Shown: piece by piece, positions 1 through 6,666 of the stretch
Layout: every line of letters begins with the position of its first letter
How positions within the stretch are numbered: position 1 is the stretch's first letter
Source: Firmicutes bacterium UBA1393
GTDB lineage: Bacteria > Bacillota > DTU025
Direction of reading: 5' to 3'
DNA length: 6,931 nucleotides
Assembly (NCBI GenBank): GCA_002305255.1
Contig: DBQN01000025.1
Location: 1 to 6,931 of the forward strand
Program-made: the position numbers and the translations under genes
The notes under the pieces: model-generated
What the model saw: the letters and a program-made list of their open reading frames with translations, nothing else
Databases searched by the model: none
What the model was told of the DNA's origin: nothing

Positions 1-2
1 GC

Positions 3-27
3 GCCCCCGCCTTCACAAGGTGGGGGC
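3..27 (-). terminator. Probable hairpin terminator of the ABC importer operon (cut by window edge)
   Basis: A GC-rich inverted repeat lies 26 bases after the ATPase stop codon. The outer arms GCCCCC (3-8) and GGGGGC (22-27) and the inner arms CCTT (10-13) and AAGG (17-20) pair around a 3-base loop, with one mismatch between the arms (9 against 21). On the minus strand the hairpin is followed by only two visible bases before the window ends, so the T-run expected of an intrinsic terminator cannot be seen. It could equally serve a convergent gene beyond the left edge, although no T-run follows it on the plus strand either. Confidence 0.5.
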
Positions 28-53
28 CGCCGGAAGCCGCATAATACCATGTG

Positions 54-776
54 CTAAAGCACTTTACTCAGGAAAGACACCGTCCGTGGGTTCTTAGGCG
101 CCGCGAGCACTTCGGAAGGGACACCCTCCTCGACTATCACGCCATCGTCCATGAACAGCAGCCTGTGCCCTACTTCCCTTGCGAAGCCCATCTCATGGGT
201 GACGACTACCATGGTCATCCCCTCGCGGGCAAGGGCCTTCATGACCTCCAGCACCTCGCCGATCATCTCGGGGTCAAGCGCCGACGTGGGCTCGTCGAAG
301 AGCATCGCCGCAGGCTTCATCGCAAGGGCGCGCGCTATGGCCACACGCTGCTGCTGCCCGCCTGACAGCTCTGCAGGGTATGCCGACTCCTTCTCACTTA
401 TGCCGACCTTCTTGAGGAGCCTGCGCGCATCGCTTCGCGCCTCCTCGGGATCGACATTCCTTACCTTGGTGGGGCCGAGGGTGATGTTCTCAAGCACCGT
501 GAGGTGAGGGAACAAGTTGAACCGCTGAAAGACCATGCCCATCTCGCGCCGCACCTCATTCACATTGGTGCCGGGCGCAGTGATGCAGTTCCCGTTAAAA
601 TACACGTCGCCCGCGCTGGGCGTCTCGAGCAAGTTAAGGCACCTAAGGAACGTACTCTTGCCCGAGCCCGACGGGCCGATCACCACGACGACCTCATGAG
701 GGGCGATGTTCACATCGATGCCCTTCAGCACTTCTGAGCTGCCGAAGGATTTCCTCAAGCCTACAGTCTTAATCAA
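54..776 (-). CDS. Polar amino acid ABC transporter, ATP-binding protein (GlnQ/HisP type)
   Basis: This is the cytoplasmic ATPase that powers uptake by the permease encoded just before it. At 240 residues it has the normal length for the GlnQ/HisP/ArtP group, and every nucleotide-binding motif is intact: Walker A GPSGSGKST (34-42), Q-loop glutamine Q84 in FQRFNLFPH, ABC signature LSGGQQQRVA (137-146), Walker B AMLFDEP (157-163), D-loop SALD (165-168) and switch histidine H194. The start is TTG (774-776). The codon just before it in frame is TAG, so no longer start exists, and MIKTVGLRKSFG matches the usual family N-terminus. The gene overlaps the end of the permease gene by 8 bases and has only a weak Shine-Dalgarno (GAGAG), suggesting translational coupling. 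ATPases of this group are too alike to give the substrate; the family call is very secure. Confidence 0.96.
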   Translation of the reverse strand: MIKTVGLRKSFGSSEVLKGIDVNIAPHEVVVVIGPSGSGKSTFLRCLNLLETPSAGDVYFNGNCITAPGTNVNEVRREMGMVFQRFNLFPHLTVLENITLGPTKVRNVDPEEARSDARRLLKKVGISEKESAYPAELSGGQQQRVAIARALAMKPAAMLFDEPTSALDPEMIGEVLEVMKALAREGMTMVVVTHEMGFAREVGHRLLFMDDGVIVEEGVPSEVLAAPKNPRTVSFLSKVL

Positions 777-1428
777 CTACTCTCAGCTTCCTCTCGGACC
801 AGCTCACAAGCCTTGAGATGGCCAGGGTCATGACGAGATAGATGATGGCCACGATCGTGTACACCTCAAATGGGCGAAATGTTCTGGTAATGACCACTTG
901 GCCCTTACGCAGGAGCTCCTCAAGGGCTATCACCGACACCAGCGACGAGTCCTTCAGCATGGCAATGAACTCGTTACCCAGCGGCGGTATGATTCTCCTG
1001 ACGGCCTGCGGGAAGATCACATACCTCATAGACTGCCCGGCAGTGAGGCCAAGTGAACGTGCAGCTTCGGTTTGCCCTCTGTCGATAGACTGGATTCCGG
1101 CTCTGACGATCTCAGCGATGTAGGCGCCGCTGTTGATGCTCATTGCGGTGATGGCGGCAGCGAAGGGGGGAACCGGCCTTCCTATGAGAGACGGCAGGCC
1201 GAAGTAGACGAGGAACAATTGCACCAGCAGAGGAGTGCCTCTGATGAAGTCTACGTATACAGCCGCGATACCCTTGATGATGATGCCATTGCTCACTCTC
1301 GCGATACCTGCCAGCGAACCTATCACGAGCCCAATAGACACCGACAACAAGGCCAATTCTAGCGTGAGTTTGGCTCCGGTGAGTAGCGCAGGCATCACCC
1401 TTGGGATTATTGAGAAGTCAAGGTTCAC
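769..1428 (-). CDS. Polar amino acid ABC transporter, permease (HisM/GlnP type)
   Basis: This 219-residue inner-membrane subunit forms the channel of the importer, probably as a homodimer because only one permease gene is present. Hydrophobic segments can be seen near residues 20-42, 53-78, 86-108 and 188-205, with a further moderately hydrophobic stretch around 150-170, in line with the five-helix HisMQ fold. The family hallmarks are RGTPLLVQLF (63-72) and the EAA coupling loop EAARSLGLTAGQ (121-132), which docks on the ATPase. The start is GTG (1426-1428), seven bases after a GGAGG site. It lies 95 bases after the binding-protein gene, with a hairpin in the gap, and its TAA stop overlaps the start of the ATPase gene. 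The family is clear; the transported amino acid is not readable from it. Confidence 0.95.
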   Translation of the reverse strand: MNLDFSIIPRVMPALLTGAKLTLELALLSVSIGLVIGSLAGIARVSNGIIIKGIAAVYVDFIRGTPLLVQLFLVYFGLPSLIGRPVPPFAAAITAMSINSGAYIAEIVRAGIQSIDRGQTEAARSLGLTAGQSMRYVIFPQAVRRIIPPLGNEFIAMLKDSSLVSVIALEELLRKGQVVITRTFRPFEVYTIVAIIYLVMTLAISRLVSWSERKLRVVD

Positions 1429-1435
1429 TCGTACT

Positions 1436-1440
1436 CCTCC
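1436..1440 (-). promoter_or_regulatory. Shine-Dalgarno site fixing the GTG start of the permease gene
   Basis: GGAGG on the minus strand stands seven bases before the GTG at 1426-1428. It supports this non-ATG start and shows that the permease gene can be translated independently, although it lies behind a hairpin inside the operon. Confidence 0.75.
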
Positions 1441-1459
1441 ACATCATTTCATTACAAGC

Positions 1460-1498
1460 TAACGCCGCAGTCCGGTTCGCTACCGGACTGCGGCGCTA
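1460..1498 (-). terminator. Intercistronic hairpin between binding-protein and permease genes (attenuator or mRNA stabiliser)
   Basis: The arms CGCCGCAGTCCGGT (1463-1476) and ACCGGACTGCGGCG (1482-1495) are perfectly complementary over 14 bp around a 5-base loop. In RNA from the minus strand the stem grows to 17 bp through one G-U and two A-U pairs. The bases after it (TTAGCTTGTAAT) are only mildly T-rich, so it is at best a leaky terminator. In binding-protein-dependent importers such hairpins commonly lower expression of the membrane genes or protect the upstream mRNA from 3' decay, giving an excess of binding protein. The structure is certain; its role is inferred. Confidence 0.75.
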
Positions 1499-1523
1499 TC
1501 AGCCACTCTCTCAGCCCGGCTCG

Positions 1524-2264
1524 CTACTTACCGGCAAACCACTTCTTGAATATCGCGTCATACTCGCCTGAGGCCTTCAGGTCCGCCAGCGCGGAGTTGA
1601 CCTTCTTGAGCAGGTCGGTGTCTTTCTTGGCAATTGCAATGCCGTAGAGCTCCTCAGTGAAAGGAGCACTGAACTTGATGTCAGTATACTCTGCGGCGAC
1701 TTCCTCGGCAACCGCAAGGTCAATAATGCATGCAACAGCGCCGCCATTCCTCAGTTCCTGAATGGCATCGGGGGCCAGATTGAAGCGCTTCACGGTCACA
1801 CCCTTGATGTCGGAGGCGGCGAGGTCACCGGTGGTGCCTATCTGCACTGACACAGCCTTGCCAACCAGGTCGTCTGTGGTCTTTATGGTGGTGTTGCTCT
1901 TCATGGTCACAATGACCTGGCCTGCGTTGAAGTAAGGGTCGGAGAAGTTGACTACCTGTTTTCTCTCGTCGGTAATAGTCATCGCCGAGATTATGCAGTT
2001 ATAGTTGCCAGTGAGAAGTCCAGGGATGATGCCGTCCCAGGCGGTGTTGATGATCTGAACATCCATTCCCATCTTCTTGCCGATGGCATTGATCAGATCC
2101 ATATCGAATCCAAGGAACGCACCGGTCTTCTCATCCTGATACTCAAAAGGCGGGAATGCAGCGTCGGTGGCCACCTTGAGCACTGGGTTTGCCGCGCCGG
2201 CGATCCCGGACATGAGCGCGATAGCTAGCATCAACATGCACGCAATGGCAATAGTCTTTCTCAT
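1524..2264 (-). CDS. Amino acid ABC transporter, substrate-binding protein (SBP family 3)
   Basis: This 246-residue exported protein captures an amino acid outside the cytoplasmic membrane and delivers it to the permease. Residues 1-25 form a signal peptide: MRK, a hydrophobic core, then AGA before A25, an AxA-type signal peptidase I site. No lipobox cysteine is present. The mature part starts with LKVATDAAFPPFEY and GFDMDLINAIGKKMG (52-66), both typical of family 3. Likely ligand contacts are R101 in the TITDERKQVVNFSDPY stretch, equivalent to the arginine holding the ligand carboxylate in HisJ/LAO proteins, the GTTGD loop (143-147), and D182 for the alpha-amino group. The ATG start (2262-2264) follows GAGGGG by ten bases. 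It is the first gene of the operon, behind a strong promoter. The operator-like palindrome hints at arginine or a related basic amino acid, but glutamine, histidine or cystine cannot be excluded. Confidence 0.94.
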   Translation of the reverse strand: MRKTIAIACMLMLAIALMSGIAGAANPVLKVATDAAFPPFEYQDEKTGAFLGFDMDLINAIGKKMGMDVQIINTAWDGIIPGLLTGNYNCIISAMTITDERKQVVNFSDPYFNAGQVIVTMKSNTTIKTTDDLVGKAVSVQIGTTGDLAASDIKGVTVKRFNLAPDAIQELRNGGAVACIIDLAVAEEVAAEYTDIKFSAPFTEELYGIAIAKKDTDLLKKVNSALADLKASGEYDAIFKKWFAGK

Positions 2265-2316
2265 GAGAATACGTCCCCTCTCCGTGTGTTCATATTAGAG
2301 TACTTATTCGCCTTCT

Positions 2317-2334
2317 GTTGCATGAGTATACAAC
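2317..2334. promoter_or_regulatory. Arg-box-like palindrome (candidate ArgR/AhrC operator)
   Basis: An 18-bp imperfect palindrome reads, on the minus strand, GTTGTATACTCATGCAAC. Its half-sites GTTG-N-AT and AT-N-CAAC are arranged like the ArgR/AhrC ARG box (TGNAT-N4-ATNCA core). It matches eight of the ten core positions; the central positions of the two half-sites differ from the usual A and T. It fully covers the -10 element at 2325-2330, where a bound repressor would block polymerase. Assignment to ArgR is inference from the match and from the amino-acid importer downstream. Confidence 0.45.
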
Positions 2335-2354
2335 CACGCCGGGGTAATTGTCAA
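2325..2354 (-). promoter_or_regulatory. Sigma-A type promoter of the ABC importer operon
   Basis: On the minus strand there is a perfect -35 box TTGACA (2349-2354), an 18-base spacer and the -10 box TATACT (2325-2330), one mismatch from consensus. Transcription would start near 2318, leaving a leader of about 54 bases before the binding-protein ATG. The promoter sits wholly in the 111-base gap after the helicase gene, so the importer does not depend on read-through. Confidence 0.82.
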
Positions 2355-2375
2355 CGCAATATCACTTTTCCAGGA

Positions 2376-4862
2376 TCACCTTTGCATCATCTTTCTTATC
2401 CTGCGCTCTACTCCCTCAGGCAGCGGAACGACCTTGATAGGAACATCGCGGTCGTCGCAAGAATCCGCTCCGCCGCCTGCCGCCGCAGCAGTCTCCGCCG
2501 CCATCGCCATCCCGCCCGCGCCCCTCGCCGGGCGGCGCGGCACGTAGGGCGGTTTCTCCAACATCTCGTGGAGGATGATGAGGGCGGTCTCCTTGTCAGG
2601 GATTCGGCCCCGCGGCGTCGCGTCGGGGTCTTGCTGCGCGTAAGGCGGGATGGGCGAGCCCACGCACGACGGGCATCCGTCGGCACACGGGCAGCGCTCG
2701 ATGAGGTTGAGGCAGGCTTCCATCACCTCGTCAATCATCTTGTAGCTGTTCTGGGCGTAACCCACGCCCCCCGGATGCCTGTCATAGATGAACAGCGTTG
2801 GCACGCCGGTGTTGGCTGAATCCACTACCGTGCCGATGTCCATCGGGTCGCACATCGCAAACAGCGGAATCACGGCCGAGGCCGCATTCCCGATGCCGAT
2901 GAGGCCTTCGGTGGCCACGCGCCCGTATTCGGCTGCACGGGCCGCTGCTGCCGCCGGCAACTCTATCCACGCTGCCGTAGTGGCCAGGTCGTGCTGGGGC
3001 AGGCTGATCTTGCCGAACCCTATGCTGTCGCGCTCGTAAAACTTGATCTTGCGGAACATGAAGGTGAGGCTGGTCACAGTGACATCGCCGAACTCCACCT
3101 TGCTCACGCGCCACTTCTTGGCCTGTTCTGCCTGGTCTATCTTGACCTTTGTCTCAGTGATAGACTGCGTGAAGTAGTCGAGGTCAGCCTTGTGGATGTA
3201 CGCCGCGCGCTCGTCTAGATTGAGATCCGAGACCAGGTATGTCTCTCCCTCATGCATGTACACTGCCTCAGGGTGTACCTGCTCGAAAGCTGACAGCTCA
3301 TCGATGGTGCCGATGACCTTGTTGCCCTCAGGCGCCGACGTGTCGATGATGGTATAGGTGTTGTCTGACATGTTCCTAAGCTTGACGTCGTTGGCCGGGA
3401 AGCCCTTGCCGGTCCATCTCCACCCCGCTCTGCTCCTGAGCAGTTCCTGATTCTCCTCGAGGATCTGCACGAGCGCTGCCGAGTATTCGCCGAACCCCTC
3501 CAGCTCTGCCGTGGTTATGGGCTTCTCGGCCGCCGCGGCCCTGAGGTGGCCCACGAGGATGTAAGGGTTGGCCGGGTTCACCACGGCATTCTCAGGCGAC
3601 CGGCCGAAGAAGTACTCGGGATGCCTCATCAGATACTGATCGATGGGCAGGTCGTGCCCGATGAAGATGGCCAGTGACTCCTCTGTGCTTCTGCCCGCTC
3701 TGCCTGCCTGCTGCCAGATGGATGCGACGGTGCCGGGGTATCCCACGATGAGGCTGGCATCGAGGGAGCCGATGTCGATTCCGAGCTCCAAAGCGTTTGT
3801 GCTCACCACGCCCAGAAGTTCGCCCGAGAAGAGCTGGCGCTCGATCTCCCGCCTCTCGCTGGGTAAATAGCCGCCACGGTAAGGCTTGACCCGGGAGGCC
3901 AGCGACGGTGCCTCGCGCCTCAGGCCTTCGACGACATATCTGTATATCAGCTCCGCCACTACTCTTGCTCGTACGAAGGTGATGGTCGGCACGTTGTTCT
4001 GGACAAGCTTGACCATGAGCCTCTCGGCTTCGCGGTTGGAGCTGCGCCGCTCCATGCTGCCCTCCAGCTGGGGAGGGTTCCACAGCACGAACTTGCGAGC
4101 GCCCCGGGGCGAACCGTCGTCATCTACAACGCTCACGGTCTCGCCGACTATGGCCGACGCGAGCTCGCCGGGGTTGGCGATCGTGGCTGAGCAGCATATG
4201 AACGTCGGCGACGAGCCGTAGTGTTCACAGATGCGCCGCAGCCGTCTCACCACATTGGCGACATTGGACCCGAACACACCTCTGTAGGCGTGGATCTCGT
4301 CTATCACGACGTAGCGCAGACCTGCGAAGAACTTGCGCCACGACGGGTGCGCCGGCAATATGCCCTGGTGGAGCATGTCGGGGTTGGTCAGAATGATGTT
4401 TGCCTCTTCCCGGAGCTTTCTGCGGGTGGAATCAGGAGTGTCGCCGTCATAAGTGCCCGAGCGCAGGTTGAGCTCGGCCCCTCCAAGCTCGGCCATGCGG
4501 GCAAGCCCGCGCTGCTGGTCCTGGGCTAGGGCTTTCGTGGGGAACACGTACAGGGCGGTGGCGGTTGCGTCGGCCATCAGCGCCTCGATGGTGGGGATGG
4601 TGTAGCACAGAGTCTTGCCGCTGGCGGTGCCTGTGACAACCACCACGTGCCTGCTTGCTCTGGCATGCTCCACAGCCTGTGCCTGGTGGGTGTAGAGCCG
4701 CGTCACGCCAATGGCCTCGAGCACGCCGGCGAGGCGTGGGTCGAGGGCAGGATCAAGCTGGCCGTAGCGGGCGCCCCTGGCGGGGAGCGTCTCGATGTGC
4801 ACGGCTTGTCCCCTGTATTCGTAGGCTGACAGCAACTCGTCTATGAAACGCGACGCCTTCAA
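2376..4862 (-). CDS. mrfA: DEAD/DEAH-like superfamily 2 helicase with DUF1998 domain, MrfA (YprA) family
   Basis: A cytoplasmic ATP-dependent DNA helicase of the MrfA/YprA family. Bacillus subtilis MrfA works with the nuclease MrfB in removing mitomycin C adducts from DNA. The N-terminal ATPase lobe carries a Q-motif (YTHQ, 57-60), Walker A TGTASGKT (77-84), PTKALAQDQ (108-116), the DEIH box (188-191) and SAT (225-227). The second lobe has STNALELGIDIG (354-365) and QQAGRAGR (384-391). The C-terminal part holds C671 and the cluster C724, C726, C730, C733 (CPCADGCPSC), a likely zinc site. At 828 residues it is longer than the roughly 750 of B. subtilis MrfA. The excess is a low-complexity Ala/Gly/Pro/Arg linker (about 770-802) and a basic tail ending RRIRKMMQR. 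The TTG start (4860-4862) follows GGAGG by seven bases; an in-frame TGA upstream rules out a longer start. No mrfB-like gene is adjacent. Family certain; repair role inferred from homologues. Confidence 0.93.
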   Translation of the reverse strand: MKASRFIDELLSAYEYRGQAVHIETLPARGARYGQLDPALDPRLAGVLEAIGVTRLYTHQAQAVEHARASRHVVVVTGTASGKTLCYTIPTIEALMADATATALYVFPTKALAQDQQRGLARMAELGGAELNLRSGTYDGDTPDSTRRKLREEANIILTNPDMLHQGILPAHPSWRKFFAGLRYVVIDEIHAYRGVFGSNVANVVRRLRRICEHYGSSPTFICCSATIANPGELASAIVGETVSVVDDDGSPRGARKFVLWNPPQLEGSMERRSSNREAERLMVKLVQNNVPTITFVRARVVAELIYRYVVEGLRREAPSLASRVKPYRGGYLPSERREIERQLFSGELLGVVSTNALELGIDIGSLDASLIVGYPGTVASIWQQAGRAGRSTEESLAIFIGHDLPIDQYLMRHPEYFFGRSPENAVVNPANPYILVGHLRAAAAEKPITTAELEGFGEYSAALVQILEENQELLRSRAGWRWTGKGFPANDVKLRNMSDNTYTIIDTSAPEGNKVIGTIDELSAFEQVHPEAVYMHEGETYLVSDLNLDERAAYIHKADLDYFTQSITETKVKIDQAEQAKKWRVSKVEFGDVTVTSLTFMFRKIKFYERDSIGFGKISLPQHDLATTAAWIELPAAAAARAAEYGRVATEGLIGIGNAASAVIPLFAMCDPMDIGTVVDSANTGVPTLFIYDRHPGGVGYAQNSYKMIDEVMEACLNLIERCPCADGCPSCVGSPIPPYAQQDPDATPRGRIPDKETALIILHEMLEKPPYVPRRPARGAGGMAMAAETAAAAGGGADSCDDRDVPIKVVPLPEGVERRIRKMMQR

Positions 4863-4869
4863 TGGCCGA

Positions 4870-4874
4870 CCTCC
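4870..4874 (-). promoter_or_regulatory. Shine-Dalgarno site fixing the TTG start of the helicase gene
   Basis: GGAGG on the minus strand lies seven bases before TTG 4860-4862, which is the first possible start after an in-frame TGA. This makes the rare TTG start convincing. Confidence 0.78.
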
Positions 4875-4952
4875 GATTCCCCGCCCTCACCGGAAAGTGA
4901 AAGGATAAGGTGTATTCTTCTCTCATGCGGCGCGATTCCCTGCAAAGGTAAA

Positions 4953-4978
4953 GCCGGGCACCTCTGGAGGCACCCGGC
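4953..4978 (-). terminator. Intrinsic terminator after the sipL-like gene
   Basis: The arms GCCGGG and CCCGGC (4973-4978 and 4953-4958) pair, as do CCTC and GAGG inside them. On the minus strand the two positions between become G-U wobbles, giving a nearly unbroken 12-bp stem. TTTACCTTT follows at once. It lies 28 bases after the TGA of the sipL-like gene. The wobbles pair only in minus-strand RNA, which agrees with the direction of the genes. Confidence 0.75.
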
Positions 4979-5006
4979 CCGCTAGCCTGTCTGAACCCCT
5001 CGTGCA

Positions 5007-6605
5007 TCAGCGTTGGACTGGTATGTAGATCTTCTGGCCCAACGCAATCGGATCTGTCGGCGCAAGGGAATTTGCTCCAGCAAGTGCCTCGACGGTCACC
5101 CCGTACTTCCTCGCGATCCTCGGCAGCGTGTCGTTCGGCCCCACCACGCAGAAGGTCAGGGCGTACGGATCGAGCTGCACAGGGGTGATGGTGTACGCTG
5201 ACCTTACGGCGGACAGCCGCGCCTGCCTGTAGGCCACCAGGTCGAACCTGACGGTGCCCTCCACATCGAGCTTGGCGGCTCCCGAACGGCCGGCAGCCAG
5301 TGCAGGGCTGATACTGCGCACCTCAAGCCGGTCTTCAGGCCTCACATCCGGCATATCCACTGAGTCGGAGAACTCCACAGGCACATCCATGGCCCTGGCA
5401 CAGGTGTAGTCACTGTCACCGTCGCTCTGGACATCTTCGACGATGATACGCACCGCCAGCAGTCCCCTGAGGGATACCTCGCCGTCGCCGGACTCGACGC
5501 CGGTGACCCCCACGTAACCATGGCTCGATCGGATCTCCTCCATGCCCGTGAACCCCGCGGCGCCTGCGATGGCCTGCACAGGCACGCTGTCGGCCACATC
5601 CACCTGCATAGACCCTTCGGCCACCATCCGCTCACCCATGATAGACACCGTGTCTACATCAACGAGTTCAGCGGTTTCGCTCTGGATGGACGTGATCACA
5701 CTTACCCTCTCAGCCGCCACCAGCGTCGGCTTCACCACCACCAGCAGCTGCGTGTGCACATTGCCGTCGGCGTCCACCGACGCTGACGCGCGCTCCACCC
5801 ATGCGTCGGCCCTTGCCGTCATCCCGCGCCTGGCCTCAGGCTCCACAACAGTAACCGTCACAGGCAGCCGCTCTCTGCGCAGGATGTCGATGAGCCGGCC
5901 GGTTCCCTGCACGCAAGCTACCTCCACGGTAGCCTCGCAGTTCACCACTACCCTGCCGTCGGCTGCATCGCACCCGATCACCTTCACCCGGGCCGAGGCC
6001 CCACAGGCCCTCTGTTGCCCGAGGTCGCCGCCCTGCCAGTGGCCGAGGCTCTCTTCGATTACGGTATCCTGCGGTTCAAGCGGTATGTGCCTTGCGATGA
6101 CCACGTCCTCGGTCTTCGCTGACACCTTAGACGGCCCCACAGCGACGGCCGATGCCGCCACCTCCACTGTGTAGTTCCGGGCGGTTCTGGCCGACACAGT
6201 GAGGGCCCCAGAGAGCATTAATCCCCTAGACCCTGCAGGCTCGGCGTTGAGGTACACCAGCGTGGCAACGGCTTCGGCCACATCGCCGGCCATCGCCCCG
6301 GGCACCTCCACAGAAGTCTCAAAGGCCGGTTCCGCCAGCTCAACAGCTTGGGCTTCACCCTCGGCCTCGGGCAGGTATATGATTGACGACACAATATGAC
6401 CTGCCACCTTCACGCTTCCATTGCCTGCTTCAACTGAAGTTATCACAGCAGTCCCGTGCGCCCAGAGAATCGGCTCCGTTTCGGCCGCATCCATAGCAGG
6501 ATACTGCCCAGGCAGGGCAGCCGACCGCTGCACATTCACCTCGGCCATGCCCTGACCTGACACTTCAGTGAACGAGAGTGTCTTGCGTTGAATCTCGATG
6601 CCCAA
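5007..6605 (-). CDS. sipL: SipL-like spore coat morphogenesis protein (SPOCS/DUF3794 domains plus LysM)
   Basis: A 532-residue protein of the SipL type. In Clostridioides difficile, SipL binds SpoIVA in the mother cell and is needed to encase the forespore with coat. Most of the chain is beta-rich repeated sequence typical of SPOCS (DUF3794) domains, roughly at 34-150, 170-300 and 315-465. A LysM domain closes the protein (about 484-530; NDTLPRIARKYGVTVEALAGANSL, then ALGQKIYIPV), as in SipL. There is no signal peptide, fitting a cytosolic mother-cell protein. The TTG start (6603-6605) is five bases after GGGAGGGAGG, and an in-frame TGA lies upstream. The small unknown gene ends 61 bases before it; a hairpin terminator follows. 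Function is by family; a general DUF3794/LysM spore protein is the alternative. SipL is typical of clostridial rather than Bacillus spore formers. Confidence 0.88.
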   Translation of the reverse strand: MGIEIQRKTLSFTEVSGQGMAEVNVQRSAALPGQYPAMDAAETEPILWAHGTAVITSVEAGNGSVKVAGHIVSSIIYLPEAEGEAQAVELAEPAFETSVEVPGAMAGDVAEAVATLVYLNAEPAGSRGLMLSGALTVSARTARNYTVEVAASAVAVGPSKVSAKTEDVVIARHIPLEPQDTVIEESLGHWQGGDLGQQRACGASARVKVIGCDAADGRVVVNCEATVEVACVQGTGRLIDILRRERLPVTVTVVEPEARRGMTARADAWVERASASVDADGNVHTQLLVVVKPTLVAAERVSVITSIQSETAELVDVDTVSIMGERMVAEGSMQVDVADSVPVQAIAGAAGFTGMEEIRSSHGYVGVTGVESGDGEVSLRGLLAVRIIVEDVQSDGDSDYTCARAMDVPVEFSDSVDMPDVRPEDRLEVRSISPALAAGRSGAAKLDVEGTVRFDLVAYRQARLSAVRSAYTITPVQLDPYALTFCVVGPNDTLPRIARKYGVTVEALAGANSLAPTDPIALGQKIYIPVQR

Positions 6606-6610
6606 TTGTT

Positions 6611-6620
6611 CCTCCCTCCC
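6611..6620 (-). promoter_or_regulatory. Strong Shine-Dalgarno site fixing the TTG start of the sipL-like gene
   Basis: GGGAGGGAGG on the minus strand ends five bases before TTG 6603-6605. The next in-frame methionine is at residue 20, inside the conserved region and without such a site, so TTG is preferred. Confidence 0.8.
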
Positions 6621-6666
6621 AGCGTCGGCGGGTCAAGCCGCCCCACACCATTACATATGCAAGCTG

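Noticed and set aside
2261..2293. Ten-codon leader frame (MNTRRGDVFS) with two adjacent arginine codons, its stop overlapping the ATG of the binding-protein gene
   Set aside because: It would make an attractive arginine-sensing leader, but it has no Shine-Dalgarno site, and the arginine codons fall in the purine-rich sequence that serves as the ribosome site of the binding-protein gene. Chance is the simpler explanation.
2286..2819. Plus-strand frame of 177 codons over the helicase C-terminus and the promoter gap
   Set aside because: Its Arg/His-rich composition and overlap with the conserved cysteine cluster mark it as a shadow of the helicase gene.
4221..4529. Plus-strand frame of 102 codons within the helicase gene
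   Set aside because: It overlaps the DEIH and Walker region of a well-conserved helicase and shows no motif or ribosome site of its own.
2376..4862. Possibility that the helicase is part of a phage-defence system
   Set aside because: DUF1998 helicases such as DrmA occur in DISARM, but this protein has the short single-chain MrfA layout and no methylase, PLD nuclease or other defence gene is near it.
4875..4952. Promoter for the helicase gene in the gap after the sipL terminator
   Set aside because: The gap is the obvious place, but I found no pair of -35 and -10 boxes with acceptable spacing (TTTGCA and GAATAC are about 22 bases apart). A promoter is likely yet cannot be located.
5542..6174. 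Long open frame on the plus strand opposite the sipL-like gene (210 codons)
   Set aside because: It is rich in Ser, Thr and Ala with no motif, as expected of the mirror frame of a GC-rich gene. The opposite strand encodes clear SPOCS and LysM domains.
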